A stretch of 64,000 nt of DNA from Pseudidiomarina halophila. GTDB taxonomy: Bacteria > Pseudomonadota > Gammaproteobacteria > Enterobacterales > Alteromonadaceae. The stretch is taken from contig NZ_PIPW01000001.1 in NCBI RefSeq assembly GCF_003987215.1, forward strand, positions 620,001-684,000. The letters run 5' to 3'. The notes below the pieces were generated by a model. It had not been told where the DNA came from. It saw nothing but the letters and a program-made list of their open reading frames with translations, and did no database searches. This document shows positions 29,475-40,319 of the stretch, in pieces; positions within the stretch are counted from its first letter, which is position 1; every line of letters starts with the position of its first letter. The position numbers were made by a program, and so were the translations under genes.

Positions 29475-30353
29475 ATGAAACGCATAGCTCTGTTTTTAGC
29501 CACTAACCTGGCTATTTTGGTGGTTCTTGGTGTTGTCATGAATCTGGTTATGCCAGCCATGGGCATGGATCCATCGAGTTATACTGGTTTATTTATTTTC
29601 GCGGCGTTATTTGGTTTTGGTGGTGCTTTTATTTCACTGGCACTGTCAAAATGGATGGCAAAGCGCAGTGTCGGCGCGCAAGCCATTACCACACCAAGAA
29701 ATAGTACCGAGCGCTGGCTGCTGCAGACCGTGGCAAAACACGCAAAGCAGGCGGGGATCCCGATGCCCGAAGTGGCACTTTACGATTCACCGGAGCCTAA
29801 TGCGTTTGCCACAGGTGCGACTAAGAACAGCTCGTTAGTCGCGGTCAGCACTGGCCTGTTGCGGGCAATGAATGAAGATGAAGTAGAGGCGGTAATAGCC
29901 CACGAAATCAGCCATATTGCCAATGGCGATATGGTCACCCTGACCTTGATCCAGGGCGTGGTAAATACCTTCGTTATTTTCTTCGCGCGGGTGATCGCAT
30001 CGATCATCGATAATGCAACGCGAAGCAACTCGCAAAACGGACAAGGTCTGGGGGGGATCGCTTATTTCGCGATTGTCATGGTGTTAGAGGTTGTATTCGG
30101 GATTCTTGCCAGTATTATCGTAATGTGGTTCTCGCGTCACCGCGAATACCGTGCAGATGCTGGTGCAGCGCAGCTTTGTGGTCGACACAAAATGATTGCG
30201 GCGTTACGACGTTTGCAAAATGCTCAGGAATCACAACTTGATGGCACCATGGTGGCCTTCGGAATTCAGACGAAACGTAGCTTCAGTGAACTATTTATGA
30301 GCCATCCGCCGCTGGCAAAACGGATTGCTGCACTGGAACAGATGAAACGCTAA
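29475..30353 (+). CDS. htpX: membrane-bound zinc protease HtpX
   Basis: Inner-membrane M48 metalloprotease in quality control of membrane proteins. The zinc motif HEISH (about 141-145) and a distal EYRAD glutamate are present. Four hydrophobic segments occur, two at the N-terminus and two flanking residues 155-215. Length is 292 residues, equal to E. coli HtpX. No CpxR box was identified in the 119-bp upstream gap. Confidence 0.95.
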   Translation: MKRIALFLATNLAILVVLGVVMNLVMPAMGMDPSSYTGLFIFAALFGFGGAFISLALSKWMAKRSVGAQAITTPRNSTERWLLQTVAKHAKQAGIPMPEVALYDSPEPNAFATGATKNSSLVAVSTGLLRAMNEDEVEAVIAHEISHIANGDMVTLTLIQGVVNTFVIFFARVIASIIDNATRSNSQNGQGLGGIAYFAIVMVLEVVFGILASIIVMWFSRHREYRADAGAAQLCGRHKMIAALRRLQNAQESQLDGTMVAFGIQTKRSFSELFMSHPPLAKRIAALEQMKR

Positions 30354-30372
30354 GTAGTAAGTAAGGATTATC

Positions 30373-31731
30373 ATGACGAATTGGAGTGCGCGGAGTTGGC
30401 GTGACAAGCCGATCCAACAACAGCCAAATTACACCGATCCAGATCAGTTGAAAACCGTTGAACATCAGCTAAAAACCTATCCACCGTTAGTTTTTGCTGA
30501 GGAAATCCGCGCCCTACGGACGCAACTTGGACGGGTGAGCCAGGGTAAAGGTTTCTTGCTGCAAGGCGGCGACTGCGCAGAATCATTTGCTGATTTTAAC
30601 GCACCTAAAATCCGCGATACCTTTAAAGTTATCCTGCAGATGGCTGTGGTGTTGACCTTTGCTGGCTCATGTCCGGTGACTAAAGTCGCACGGATGGCGG
30701 GGCAGTATGCGAAACCGCGCTCGAGCGATTTAGAAAGCATTGACGGCGTCGAACTACCAAGTTACCGCGGCGATATCATTAATGGCTCGGAGTTTACTTC
30801 AGCTGCGCGTCAGCCTGATCCTCAGCGGATGATGCAGGCGTACCATCACTCAGCGGCAACCTTAAACCTGCTGCGCGCCTTTGCCCAGGGTGGTCTGGCC
30901 GACCTGCATAAAGTGCATAAATGGAATATGAGCTTTGTTGCTGCTAATCCGTTGAAAGATCAGTACCTGAAAGTGGCTGAACAAATTCAGTCGGCGCTAA
31001 AATTTATGGAAGTCATGGGGATTACAGCTGAAACCAATGCCACCATTCATGAGACCCAACTGTTCACTTCTCATGAAGCTTTGTTGCTGCCCTATGAAGA
31101 AGCATTAACGCGCACCGATACGCTCACCGGTTTACCTTACGACTGCTCGGCGCACATGGTATGGATTGGCGAGCGCACCCGCCAGTTGGATCATGCCCAT
31201 GTCGAGTTCATGCGTGGCATTCATAACCCAATTGGTGTTAAAATAGGTCCGACCACTAAGCCTGATGATGTGATTCATTTGCTTGATGCCCTGAACCCTG
31301 AGAATGAAATGGGCCGCATGACACTGATCACCCGGATGGGGGCTGGCAATTTAGCTGACGCACTACCGGCACTTGTACGCCGTGTTAAAGCGGAAGGTCG
31401 TCATGTGGTTTGGTCAAGTGACCCCATGCATGGCAATACGGTGAAAGCCGAAAATGGCTTGAAAACCCGTAATTTCGACGCCATCCATCAGGAATTACGA
31501 CAATTTTTCGCGGTCCATCAAGCCGAGGGGACATACCCTGGTGGCGTCCATCTGGAGATGACCGGCGAAGACGTAACTGAATGCACCGGTGGTGCTTATC
31601 AGATTAGTGAACAAGATTTGACGCAACGCTATCGTACCCAGTGCGATCCGCGTTTGAATGCAGACCAGGTGCTTGAATTAGCGTTTCTGGTTGCAGACTC
31701 TCTCCGTGAGGCACGTCAAGGCCGCGGGTAA
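30373..31731 (+). CDS. aroG: class II 3-deoxy-D-arabino-heptulosonate 7-phosphate synthase
   Basis: Condenses PEP with erythrose 4-phosphate, the first step to aromatic amino acids. The class II (plant/Mycobacterium-type) signature is plain: the metal-binding cysteine in [24 protein letters not shown], and [18 protein letters not shown]. Length is 452 residues, unlike the roughly 350 residues of E. coli class I enzymes. It lies beside ppsR/ppsA, which supply its PEP substrate. Gene symbol usage varies (aroF/aroG/aroH). Confidence 0.93.
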   Translation: MTNWSARSWRDKPIQQQPNYTDPDQLKTVEHQLKTYPPLVFAEEIRALRTQLGRVSQGKGFLLQGGDCAESFADFNAPKIRDTFKVILQMAVVLTFAGSCPVTKVARMAGQYAKPRSSDLESIDGVELPSYRGDIINGSEFTSAARQPDPQRMMQAYHHSAATLNLLRAFAQGGLADLHKVHKWNMSFVAANPLKDQYLKVAEQIQSALKFMEVMGITAETNATIHETQLFTSHEALLLPYEEALTRTDTLTGLPYDCSAHMVWIGERTRQLDHAHVEFMRGIHNPIGVKIGPTTKPDDVIHLLDALNPENEMGRMTLITRMGAGNLADALPALVRRVKAEGRHVVWSSDPMHGNTVKAENGLKTRNFDAIHQELRQFFAVHQAEGTYPGGVHLEMTGEDVTECTGGAYQISEQDLTQRYRTQCDPRLNADQVLELAFLVADSLREARQGRG

Positions 31732-31758
31732 ACGACATTTTCGAGGTTTAAGCAGTAT

Positions 31759-32577
31759 ATGTCACAACAGGTTGAGCAGTTTTTCGAGAACCTTTGGAAC
31801 GATTACATCAAACTCACGCCATCGGCCGCAAAAGTACATCAGGTACTGGGTCAGGGCCGCGAAATCATCAATGACCATGTGGCGTTTCGTACCTTTAACA
31901 TGGCGCCGGTACGCTTAGAGACACTCGCGCAACATTTTATCGCGATGGGTTATAAGCCATGCGGTGATTATGAGTTCGCAGCGAAACGGCTGGTCGCAAA
32001 GCACTTTGAGCACGCTGATCCACGGCTGCCGAAGATCTTTATCAGCGAGTTGCTGGTGGAAGAATTTTCACCTGCAGTGCAGAACATTGTCAGCCAGCTG
32101 GTCGCACAGATTGATCCTGAAGCGGTACAGCAACCTGAATTTCTGTACTCTGGTAAGCACTGGCAGATCAGCAGCAGCGACTATGAACTCCTGCTGGAAG
32201 AAAGCGAGTATGCAGCATGGATGGCAGCATTTGGTTTCCGCGCCAACCACTTTACCGTAAACGTCAATGAGCTACCGGATTATGAGTCCCTTGAACAGGT
32301 GAACCAAACCCTGAAAACCGCCGGGTTTCGTTTAAATAGTTCAGGCGGCGAAATTAAAGGCTCACCGGATGTGTACCTGGAGCAGTCGTCTACCATGGCG
32401 GACCATACTCCAGTGCGGTTCAGTGATATGGAAAAGGTTATTCCAAGCTGTTTTTATGAGTTTGCTAAGCGCTACGAAGTAGCTCCGAACAAACTCTATA
32501 CCGGCTTTGTGGCCGCCTCAGCAGATAAGATTTTTGAAAGCACTGATGCCCGTGCTGCCACAGAACAAGACAGCTAG
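31759..32577 (+). CDS. DUF1338-family protein
   Basis: DUF1338 protein of 272 residues with a probable metalloenzyme (VOC-like) fold. Possible metal ligands are His in NDHVAFRTF, His in ANHFTVNVNEL and Glu in CFYEFAKRY, comparable to the His-His-Glu set of the longer hydroxyglutarate synthase HglS/YdcJ. It is shorter than HglS, so the same activity (2-oxoadipate to D-2-hydroxyglutarate) cannot be assumed. It follows aroG by 27 bp and converges on ppsR. Cytoplasmic, with no signal peptide. Confidence 0.8.
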   Translation: MSQQVEQFFENLWNDYIKLTPSAAKVHQVLGQGREIINDHVAFRTFNMAPVRLETLAQHFIAMGYKPCGDYEFAAKRLVAKHFEHADPRLPKIFISELLVEEFSPAVQNIVSQLVAQIDPEAVQQPEFLYSGKHWQISSSDYELLLEESEYAAWMAAFGFRANHFTVNVNELPDYESLEQVNQTLKTAGFRLNSSGGEIKGSPDVYLEQSSTMADHTPVRFSDMEKVIPSCFYEFAKRYEVAPNKLYTGFVAASADKIFESTDARAATEQDS

Positions 32578-32592
32578 GAACGACCTGGCTGC

Positions 32593-33417
32593 CTAGTAAT
32601 GATGCCGTTCAAGATTCGTCTCCGCGAGAATCTTGGCGGCAATCTCTTCTACTGAAAAGCGCGTTGAATCGAGAAATGGAATGGCTTCACGGCGGTACAT
32701 TTTCTCCACTTCCTGTAATTCAAACCGACATTGCTGCATCGACGCATAACGTGAACCTTCACGGCGTTTGCTTCTGATTTCATGTAAACGCTGGGCTTCT
32801 AACGTTAAGCCAAAAATCTTGTGCCGATGAGGCTTTAAAGGCTTCGGCAGTTGCAAGTTCTCCATGTTATCGTCTTCAGTCAAAGGATAGTTCGCCGCTT
32901 TAATGCCGTAATGCAAAGCCAGATAAAGACTGGTAGGAGTTTTACCGGTACGCGATACGCCAAGTAAGATGATATCTGCGTCTTCGTAATCGGAAATATT
33001 GCTGCCGTCATCGTTTGCCAGTGAGTAGTTAACTGCCTCAATACGGCTGTCATAACTGTCCCGCACACCGTTTTCCTGGATACCATGGGTTCTGTGGGTT
33101 TTGGGACGGGCTTCCATTTCTAATTCGGCGCTGAGTGGTGCGACAAAATAGTCTAAAAAGTCGTAGCTACTGCCTTTCGATGAAGTAATAACCCGTTTTA
33201 AATCCAGGCTCACAAAAGTATGGAAGATGATAGGGCGCGTGCCCGTAGACTCGTAAGCTGCGTTTATTTTGTTGACCGCCTGCTGGGCTTTCTCGATCGA
33301 ATCGACAAAAGCCAGGGTTTTATGCTCAACTTTAAGTGGGAACATCGACAGCATTGCACGTCCGAAAGCCTCGGCGGTGAGTGCTGTACCGTCGGAGATA
33401 TAGAATATAGTCCGCAT
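32593..33417 (-). CDS. ppsR: PEP synthase regulatory protein (bifunctional kinase/phosphorylase)
   Basis: DUF299-family protein that inactivates PEP synthase by ADP-dependent threonine phosphorylation and reactivates it by phosphate-dependent removal. The nucleotide-binding [15 protein letters not shown] motif is present (about 153-167), and the N-terminus [12 protein letters not shown] is characteristic. Length is 274 residues. It is divergent from its target ppsA, the same pairing as in E. coli. Confidence 0.94.
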   Translation of the reverse strand: MRTIFYISDGTALTAEAFGRAMLSMFPLKVEHKTLAFVDSIEKAQQAVNKINAAYESTGTRPIIFHTFVSLDLKRVITSSKGSSYDFLDYFVAPLSAELEMEARPKTHRTHGIQENGVRDSYDSRIEAVNYSLANDDGSNISDYEDADIILLGVSRTGKTPTSLYLALHYGIKAANYPLTEDDNMENLQLPKPLKPHRHKIFGLTLEAQRLHEIRSKRREGSRYASMQQCRFELQEVEKMYRREAIPFLDSTRFSVEEIAAKILAETNLERHHY

Positions 33418-33536
33418 GAATGGTTTCTCTGGCTAGAAATGCTTGATGAATCTTAACCTTTTCCTCGCTTACGTGTAAAATGTTCTACCATCTCACGCGC
33501 CAAACGGCAAAGCTCTCCAATGACGAGGAATGACAC

Positions 33537-35918
33537 GTGCAACAAAACGTAACCGACTACGTACTTTGGTATGATCAATTAGGGATGAATGATGTAGGAC
33601 GCGTAGGAGGTAAAAACGCGTCGCTTGGAGAAATGATCAGCAATTTGACCGGCGCTGGCGTTGTAGTTCCAAATGGTTTTGCCACCACCGCCGAAGCATT
33701 CAATGAGTTTCTCGAGCAGTCGGGCGTGAATGACCGGATCCATGCTGTGTTAGACGATCTTGATACCGATGATGTTAAAGCTCTTGCTGAAGCCGGTAAA
33801 AAAATTCGGCAGTGGATTATTGATACCCCTTTTCAGGCGCCGCTGGATGAAGCTATTCGGGCGGCCTATCAAAATTTGAGTGGCGGTAATGCCGAAGTCA
33901 GCTTTGCCGTGCGCAGCTCGGCTACCGCTGAAGATATGCCCGACGCCTCGTTTGCCGGACAGCAGGAAACCTTTCTGAACGTGCGTGGCATTGAGCAGAT
34001 CATGGAGGCTATCAAACATGTATTTGCCTCCTTGTTTAATGATCGAGCCATCTCCTATCGTGTACACCAGGGCTATGATCATCGCGGCGTAGCATTGTCT
34101 GCCGGCATTCAGCGCATGGTGCGCAGTGACATCGCTTCATCAGGGGTAATGTTTACCATTGATACGGAGTCAGGTTTTGACGACGTGGTGTTCATTACTT
34201 CATCGTTTGGCCTTGGTGAAATGGTGGTGCAGGGGGCAGTTAACCCCGACGAATTTTATGTCCACAAACCGACCTTAAAAGCTGAACGTCCTGCGGTTTT
34301 ACGCCGTAACCTGGGTAGTAAAAAGATCCAGATGGTGTACTCGCAGAGCGACGAGCATGGTAAGCAAACGGACATCGTTGAGATCCCGGTTGAGCAATCG
34401 CGTAGCTTCTCAGTTACGGATGCTGAAGTGGAAGATTTAGCCCGCCAGGCCGTGATTATTGAAAAGCATTACGGGCGGCCGATGGACATTGAGTGGGCCA
34501 AAGACGGTATTGACGGCAAGTTGTACATTGTTCAGGCGCGTCCTGAAACGGTGCAGTCAAATAAAAACAGCCAGGCGGTTGAGCGTTTTAGTTTGTCCCA
34601 GAAGAGTGAGGTTATTGCCACCGGGCGGGCGATTGGCCAACGTATTGGCAGCGGCGTAGCGCGGGTGTTAGCAGATATCTCGGAAATGGATCAGGTGCAG
34701 CCCGGCGATGTGCTTGTCACTGACATGACGGATCCGGACTGGGAGCCGATTATGAAACGCGCTGCTGCCATCGTCACCAATCGTGGTGGACGTACCTGCC
34801 ACGCGGCAATTATTGCCCGTGAGCTCGGCATTCCGGCCGTGGTGGGGTGTAACGACGCTACCGATTTGATTAAAGATGGCCAGGCTGTGACAGTATCTTG
34901 TGCTGAGGGCGACACTGGCTTTATTTATGACGGCAAGCTGGATTTTGCGGTGAACCGTTCTGATATCGGCGACATGCCTGACCTGCCACTTAAAATTATG
35001 ATGAACGTTGGTAATCCGGATCGGGCCTTTGATTTTGCCGGTTTGCCGCATGCCGGAGTTGGCCTTGCCCGGCTTGAATTTATTATTAATCGGATGATTG
35101 GTGTGCATCCAAAAGCATTGTTGAACTTTGATAAGCAGTCGGCAGAGTTGCAAGCTCAGATCAACGAGTTTATTGCCGGGTACCCATCCCCCCGCGAATA
35201 TTATGTGACCAAGCTGGTTGAAGGTATAGCAACGCTTGGTGCCGCATTTTCACCAGAGCGGGTCATCGTGCGGATGTCCGACTTTAAATCAAACGAGTAT
35301 GCCAACTTACTCGGTGGCCGCCAATACGAGCCGCACGAAGAAAACCCGATGCTAGGCTTCCGTGGTGCATCGCGTTATATCTCAGAAGATTTCCGTGACT
35401 GTTTCGCGATGGAGTGCGAAGCCATCAAGCGTGTGCGTAACGACATGGGCTTGCGTAATGTCGAGATCATGATCCCGTTCGTCCGAACCCTCGAAGAGGG
35501 CCGCAAAGTGATTGAATTGCTGGCTGAACAAGGTCTGGTTCAGGGCGATAACGGTCTACGGGTGATTATGATGTGTGAACTACCATCAAATGCACTGCTT
35601 GCTGACCAATTCCTCGACATTTTTGATGGTTTCTCCATCGGTTCCAACGACTTAACTCAGCTAACCCTGGGACTCGATCGTGATTCCGGGGTTATTGCCC
35701 ACTTGTTCGACGAACGCAATGAAGCAGTAAAGGCTCTACTGGCAATGGCAATCCAGGCCGCGAAAAAGAAAGGCAAGTACGTTGGAATTTGTGGTCAGGG
35801 TCCATCTGATCACGCTGATTTTGCCCAGTGGCTGGTGGAACAGGGGATCGACTCGGTGTCACTGAATCCTGATACTGTGGTTGATACCTGGCTTTATCTC
35901 GCAAAACAGCCGCACTAA
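33537..35918 (+). CDS. ppsA: phosphoenolpyruvate synthase
   Basis: Makes PEP from pyruvate and ATP, giving AMP and phosphate, for gluconeogenesis and shikimate supply. The order is the ATP-grasp domain ([10 protein letters not shown] near the start, [19 protein letters not shown]), the swivelling phosphohistidine domain ([14 protein letters not shown], His about 424) and the C-terminal PEP-binding barrel with [16 protein letters not shown]. Length is 793 residues. The GTG start at 33537 is preceded by GAGGAA. Probably controlled post-translationally by the adjacent ppsR product. Confidence 0.97.
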   Translation: MQQNVTDYVLWYDQLGMNDVGRVGGKNASLGEMISNLTGAGVVVPNGFATTAEAFNEFLEQSGVNDRIHAVLDDLDTDDVKALAEAGKKIRQWIIDTPFQAPLDEAIRAAYQNLSGGNAEVSFAVRSSATAEDMPDASFAGQQETFLNVRGIEQIMEAIKHVFASLFNDRAISYRVHQGYDHRGVALSAGIQRMVRSDIASSGVMFTIDTESGFDDVVFITSSFGLGEMVVQGAVNPDEFYVHKPTLKAERPAVLRRNLGSKKIQMVYSQSDEHGKQTDIVEIPVEQSRSFSVTDAEVEDLARQAVIIEKHYGRPMDIEWAKDGIDGKLYIVQARPETVQSNKNSQAVERFSLSQKSEVIATGRAIGQRIGSGVARVLADISEMDQVQPGDVLVTDMTDPDWEPIMKRAAAIVTNRGGRTCHAAIIARELGIPAVVGCNDATDLIKDGQAVTVSCAEGDTGFIYDGKLDFAVNRSDIGDMPDLPLKIMMNVGNPDRAFDFAGLPHAGVGLARLEFIINRMIGVHPKALLNFDKQSAELQAQINEFIAGYPSPREYYVTKLVEGIATLGAAFSPERVIVRMSDFKSNEYANLLGGRQYEPHEENPMLGFRGASRYISEDFRDCFAMECEAIKRVRNDMGLRNVEIMIPFVRTLEEGRKVIELLAEQGLVQGDNGLRVIMMCELPSNALLADQFLDIFDGFSIGSNDLTQLTLGLDRDSGVIAHLFDERNEAVKALLAMAIQAAKKKGKYVGICGQGPSDHADFAQWLVEQGIDSVSLNPDTVVDTWLYLAKQPH

Positions 35919-35947
35919 CCCTTTAACGCTGCGGCGAGGAGTTCAAC

Positions 35948-38900
35948 TTGGCAAACTCAGCAGTACAGGTGCTTTCGGTTTTAACGGACCACGAAGCACC
36001 TGAACCTGTCTACCGACGGTATGTTCATGCACTTGAGCAGGCTGGATTTGCCGGGGACATCGACGCAAGTTACGGTGGTCGGCTTATCGCCGCCACCGAT
36101 AACAGCGTTTATCAACAGCTACCGCAGGCAGTGCTCTATCCGCGAACGACCGAAGCCTTGCAGCTGGCACTTACCCTTGCTCAGGATGGCGACTTTCAGC
36201 AATTGCAATTCAGTCCACGCGGGGGCGGGACCGGTACCAATGGCCAGAGTCTTACCCACGGCATCATTATCGATTTAAGCCGCTATTTTAAGCAGGTGCT
36301 TGAGGCTGAGTTGGAGCAGGGCTGGGTACGTTGCCAGAGCGGCGTGATCAAAGATGAGTTGAATGACGCCGTACGCAATGGCGGCTGGTTTTTCTCTCCT
36401 GACCTGTCAACCAGTAACCGCGCCACGATAGGCGGTATGATTAACACCGACGCCTCGGGTCAGGGCTCGTTAGTGTACGGCAAAACCAGCGATCATATTC
36501 TTGCTCTGGAGGCCGTTCTTATCAACGGTGAGGTGATCAAGACAGGCCCAATGCCACTTGCTGAGGCCGAAGCTATTGCCGCAGGTGAGAACATGGAAGC
36601 GGCGTTGTACCGCCAGGCCATCGCCACCTGCGTAGATAAACGCGAGCAGATCGATGCTAAATTTCCTGCCTTGAATCGTTTTCTGACCGGCTATGATCTC
36701 AAGCACTGTTACGATCCAGATCAGCAAACCCTCGACTTGTCACGGTTACTGGCCGGATCTGAAGGTACGTTGGCGTTTATCACCGAGGCTCGACTAAATT
36801 TAACCCGGCTTCCGCGGCACAAAGTGCTGGTCAATATCAGCTACCGCGACTTCGATGCCGCCCTACGGCACGCTCCGGTATTGGTCAAAGCCAAAGCCAC
36901 TTCGGTAGAAACCGTCGACAGTACCGTGTTAAACCTCGCGCGCAACGACATTATCTGGCATAACGTGCGCGATCATTTATCTGAAGGTCAGGCCGATCAG
37001 CCCATGGATGGCATCAATATGGTCGAGTTTACCGCCGTTGATGAAGCTGAAATAGACTCTAAACTTAACGATTTGCTCACCACCTTAGATCAGGAATTGG
37101 CCGCAGGAACCCACCTGCATGGCGTGGTCGGCTATAAAGTCTGCCGCGACGCCCAGAGTATTCAAATGATTTATGCCATGCGCAAGAAATCTGTTGGTTT
37201 GCTCGGTGCTGTTAAAGGTGAACGCAAACCCATAGCTTTTGCTGAAGATACCGCCGTACCGCCGGAATCATTGGCCGATTTTATTGCTGATTTTCGCCAG
37301 TTGCTGGATGCCCATGGCCTCAACTACGGGATGTTTGGTCATGTCGATGCAGGGGTGCTGCATGTACGCCCGGCACTGGATATGAAGGAGCCTGAAGATG
37401 AGCAGTTGTTACGAACTATAAGCGATCAGGTTGCCGAACTGACGGCCAGATACGGTGGCTTGATGTGGGGGGAGCATGGCAAAGGCTACAGATCTGAGTA
37501 CGCGCCGAAGTTCTTTGGTCCGGAGCTCTATGCTGAGCTACAAAAGATAAAAGCAGCTTTTGATCCGGATAATCGACTCAATCCGGGCAAACTGGCGACG
37601 CCCTATGGGCATGCGACCGCAAAACTGGTCTCAGTGGATGCCCGCAAGCGCGGTTACTATGATCGACAAATACCGGTAAGTATACGGGATGAGTATGCTG
37701 CGGCAATGAACTGTAATGGCAACGGCCTGTGCTTTAACTACGCCAAAGATTCCCCCATGTGTCCGTCATATAAAATCAGCGGTGATCGGCGACATTCACC
37801 GAAAGGGCGGGCGACCTTAATCCGGGAGTGGCTGCGTCTTAATGCGAATAATGGGCTTGATGTCAGTCAAAAGCCGCAAAGTAAGCTGTCTTTTTTGCTT
37901 AAACCTAAACGGCTTAAACCTAAAGGTAAGGACACAAGTCAGGATTTCAATCAGCAGGTAAAGCAGTCCATGGACGCTTGTCTGGCCTGCAAAGCCTGCG
38001 CTAGCCAGTGCCCGGTGAAAGTTGATGTGCCATCGTTTAGGGCTAAATTTTTGCAGTGGTACTATCAACTTTACCGGCGGCCGCTGCGTGATTACCTGGT
38101 GGCCAGTATCGAGCGTTCAGCGCCGATCATGGCAAAGTTACCACGCGTTAGTAATGCCTTGACTCACAATGGCGTCAGTCAGTGGCTATTCGCGAAGGCT
38201 CTTGGCTACGTGGATACGCCTCAGCTATCGGTGCCTAACCTGGCTACACGCTGGCAGCAGCATGGCTGGCGGCGCGCTTCGGTTGCACAACTGTGCGCAC
38301 AACCGCCGCAGGATGCCGCGAAACAGCTGATCATTGTGCAGGATCCCTTCACCAGCTTTTATCAGGCTGAGGTTATCGAGGCGATGGGCGAAGTGGCCGC
38401 AAAACTGGGCTATCAACCGGTGTTGCTGGACTTTATTGGTAATGGTAAAGCGCAACATGTGAAAGGATTTTTACGACAGTTTCGTGCTACAGCAACGCGG
38501 GTCACGAAGCAGTTGAACCAGCTTGCTGAGTTCGGTTACCCAATGGTGGGCATGGACGCTTCAACAGTGCTTTGTATGCGTGATGAATACCAGGCTTATG
38601 CTGCGGAACCCGTGCGCTTTAAAGTTGCTTTAGCACAGGAGTGGTTGGTGGAACAGCAGTCGCAACTCGCGACGTTGGCTAAGGATGACCGGTCCACGCA
38701 AGCCGAATTGTTCGTTCACTGTACGGAGCAGACAGCACTGCCGGATACAGGGAAGCTTTGGCAGCAATTGTTCGCGGTATTAGCAAGCGATATTACCGTG
38801 GTCGCAACCGGCTGCTGTGGTATGGCGGGTACCTACGGACATGAACAAGAGCAGCAGAAGAACAGTGAAGGGCTTTTTGCAATGAGCTGGCAACAGCCAC

Positions 38901-39034
38901 TTGCTGCGAGTACTCAACCGCTGGTTACAGGTTTTTCCTGCCGCTGTCAGGCCGGTCGTTTTGGTTCCGCGGATACAAAAAAGCTGCAACAGGTACAACA
39001 CCCGGTGCAGCTTTTCGCACAACTATTAAAGTAA
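35948..39034 (+). CDS. ydiJ: YdiJ-type FAD-linked oxidase / Fe-S oxidoreductase
   Basis: Large fused flavoprotein of 1028 residues. The N-terminal FAD-binding PCMH domain contains SPRGGGTGTNGQS (about 92-104), and the FAD-oxidase C-terminal domain follows with GHVDAGVLHVRP and LNPGKLATPYG. An iron-sulfur region has CNGNGLCFNY, MCPSYK and the four-cysteine motif CLACKACASQCPVKVDVP. A CCG-type C-terminal domain carries TGCCGMAGTYGH. Relatives oxidise D-2-hydroxy acids, and E. coli YdiJ has been linked to D-2-hydroxyglutarate; the substrate here is inferred. The start is TTG at 35948, supported by GAGGAG, 29 bp after ppsA. Confidence 0.88.
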   Translation: MANSAVQVLSVLTDHEAPEPVYRRYVHALEQAGFAGDIDASYGGRLIAATDNSVYQQLPQAVLYPRTTEALQLALTLAQDGDFQQLQFSPRGGGTGTNGQSLTHGIIIDLSRYFKQVLEAELEQGWVRCQSGVIKDELNDAVRNGGWFFSPDLSTSNRATIGGMINTDASGQGSLVYGKTSDHILALEAVLINGEVIKTGPMPLAEAEAIAAGENMEAALYRQAIATCVDKREQIDAKFPALNRFLTGYDLKHCYDPDQQTLDLSRLLAGSEGTLAFITEARLNLTRLPRHKVLVNISYRDFDAALRHAPVLVKAKATSVETVDSTVLNLARNDIIWHNVRDHLSEGQADQPMDGINMVEFTAVDEAEIDSKLNDLLTTLDQELAAGTHLHGVVGYKVCRDAQSIQMIYAMRKKSVGLLGAVKGERKPIAFAEDTAVPPESLADFIADFRQLLDAHGLNYGMFGHVDAGVLHVRPALDMKEPEDEQLLRTISDQVAELTARYGGLMWGEHGKGYRSEYAPKFFGPELYAELQKIKAAFDPDNRLNPGKLATPYGHATAKLVSVDARKRGYYDRQIPVSIRDEYAAAMNCNGNGLCFNYAKDSPMCPSYKISGDRRHSPKGRATLIREWLRLNANNGLDVSQKPQSKLSFLLKPKRLKPKGKDTSQDFNQQVKQSMDACLACKACASQCPVKVDVPSFRAKFLQWYYQLYRRPLRDYLVASIERSAPIMAKLPRVSNALTHNGVSQWLFAKALGYVDTPQLSVPNLATRWQQHGWRRASVAQLCAQPPQDAAKQLIIVQDPFTSFYQAEVIEAMGEVAAKLGYQPVLLDFIGNGKAQHVKGFLRQFRATATRVTKQLNQLAEFGYPMVGMDASTVLCMRDEYQAYAAEPVRFKVALAQEWLVEQQSQLATLAKDDRSTQAELFVHCTEQTALPDTGKLWQQLFAVLASDITVVATGCCGMAGTYGHEQEQQKNSEGLFAMSWQQPLAASTQPLVTGFSCRCQAGRFGSADTKKLQQVQHPVQLFAQLLK

Positions 39035-39036
39035 AT

Positions 39037-40083
39037 TTACTGTTTTGCCGCTTTTGCTTTGGCGATCACTTCACGGGCAAGTTCATCGGCGATTTCGCCG
39101 GTTGGCCGTTGCTCGGCAGTGGAGCGGGTGAAGATAACATCAAGGGTGTCGTAGATATCGCGCACACGCTTATCGGTTTCTTCACGGCTCATATTCGCAG
39201 CTTCGCTACAAACATGAATAACGCCGCCCGCGTTAATGACGTAATCAGGCGCATATAAAATGCCCAGATCCATAAGCTTTTTATCGTGCGCTGGAGTGGC
39301 GAGCTGGTTGTTCGCGCTACCGGCGATAATTTTCGCTTTGAATTGTGGCAAGGTGTCGTTATTGATGGTTGCACCTAATGCACAAGGCGCGTAAACATCA
39401 ACATCTAAGCCATAGATGTCATCTAAACCAACCACGGTCGCACCCAGTTCTTTCGCTGCGCGCTCGCAGGCTTCTTCATTGATATCAGTAACAAAGAGTT
39501 TAGCGCCTTCTTTGGCACAGTAGACAGCAAAGTCGTAACCGACTGCACCAAGACCTTGTACGGCGATAGAGAGGCCTGACAGATCATCAGTGCCAAACTT
39601 GTGCTTGGCTGCTGCTTTTAAACCAAGATAGGTACCTAAGGCAGTATGTGGTGAAGGGTCACCGGCTTTTTCTGCGGTTCCAGCAACAAAGCTTGTTTCT
39701 TCAGCAACTATAGCAATATCGCTGGTGCGGATATTGACGTCTTCTGCGGTGATATAACGCCCGCTTAGTGATTCGATAAAGCGACCGTAAGCGCGAAACA
39801 GTTCAGCTGATTTAATCTTCTTGGCATCACCGATAATCACGGCTTTACCGCCACCGAGAGGTAAGCCGGCGAGGGCGCTCTTGTAAGTCATACCGCGAGA
39901 CAGCCGCAGTACATCGGTTAGCGCTTCCGCTGAAGACGGGTAGTTCCATAGGCGCGTACCACCTAAAGAGGGACCTAAAGTCGTGTCATGAATCGCGATA
40001 ATCGCTTTTAAACCGGTTTCTTTATCATGACAAAAGACGACTTGCTCGTGTTGGTCGAACTCTTGATGCTCAAATAGCGACAT
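39037..40083 (-). CDS. ldh: leucine dehydrogenase (Glu/Leu/Phe/Val dehydrogenase family)
   Basis: NAD-dependent oxidative deamination of leucine and other branched-chain amino acids. The N-terminal substrate domain has the glycine-rich LGPSLGGTR and the catalytic lysine in LAGLPLGGGKAVI; the Rossmann domain has VQGLGAVG. Length is 348 residues from the ATG at 40083, preferred because GAGGAA lies 9 bp upstream and MSLFEHQEFD is the family start; an upstream ATG at 40104 is possible. The promoter region holds an 18-bp palindrome resembling LiuR sites, fitting a role in branched-chain amino-acid breakdown. It converges on the ydiJ gene. Confidence 0.9.
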   Translation of the reverse strand: MSLFEHQEFDQHEQVVFCHDKETGLKAIIAIHDTTLGPSLGGTRLWNYPSSAEALTDVLRLSRGMTYKSALAGLPLGGGKAVIIGDAKKIKSAELFRAYGRFIESLSGRYITAEDVNIRTSDIAIVAEETSFVAGTAEKAGDPSPHTALGTYLGLKAAAKHKFGTDDLSGLSIAVQGLGAVGYDFAVYCAKEGAKLFVTDINEEACERAAKELGATVVGLDDIYGLDVDVYAPCALGATINNDTLPQFKAKIIAGSANNQLATPAHDKKLMDLGILYAPDYVINAGGVIHVCSEAANMSREETDKRVRDIYDTLDVIFTRSTAEQRPTGEIADELAREVIAKAKAAKQ

Positions 40084-40169
40084 GAGTGATGTTTCCTCGT
40101 TCATCCCAAAAATTTCGCGCACATTATCATTTTACTTTTACCTGCGCTAGTAAATGCAAAAAATAAAAC

Positions 40170-40187
40170 GTTTACGTTAACGTAAAC
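40170..40187. promoter_or_regulatory. LiuR-like operator palindrome upstream of leucine dehydrogenase
   Basis: GTTTACGTTAACGTAAAC is a perfect 18-bp palindrome, 87 bp before the leucine dehydrogenase ATG and 133 bp before the divergent small gene. It resembles the palindrome described for LiuR, the MerR-family regulator of branched-chain amino-acid catabolism in gammaproteobacteria. A further GTTTAC half-site lies at 40201-40206. The regulator gene is not in the window. Confidence 0.65.
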
Positions 40188-40258
40188 TTTTGCAAGCTAA
40201 GTTTACAGCATTTCGGGCTTTGCCCTTAAGGCCTTTCACGGTACTATGTCCGGGTGAT

Positions 40259-40283
40259 GGTACGCGTGATAGGTACGCGTGAT
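40259..40283 (+). repeat. 12-bp direct repeat upstream of the DUF4826-type gene
   Basis: GGTACGCGTGAT occurs twice at a 13-bp period, followed by a partial third copy GTACG. It lies 37-61 bp before the start of the gene at 40320, in the probable promoter. No function is known. Confidence 0.6.
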
Positions 40284-40319
40284 GTACGACTACTACTTAG
40301 CAAAGGATGAACCCTGATT

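Noticed and set aside
33440-33465. Possible Cra (FruR) site between ppsR and ppsA
   Set aside because: Only TGAATC matches; the rest of the palindrome is absent.
34668-35153. 161-codon minus-strand ORF inside ppsA
   Set aside because: Antisense shadow of a conserved catalytic region of ppsA.
40261-40283. CRISPR-like repeat
   Set aside because: Two 12-bp copies with a 1-bp spacer do not form repeat-spacer units.
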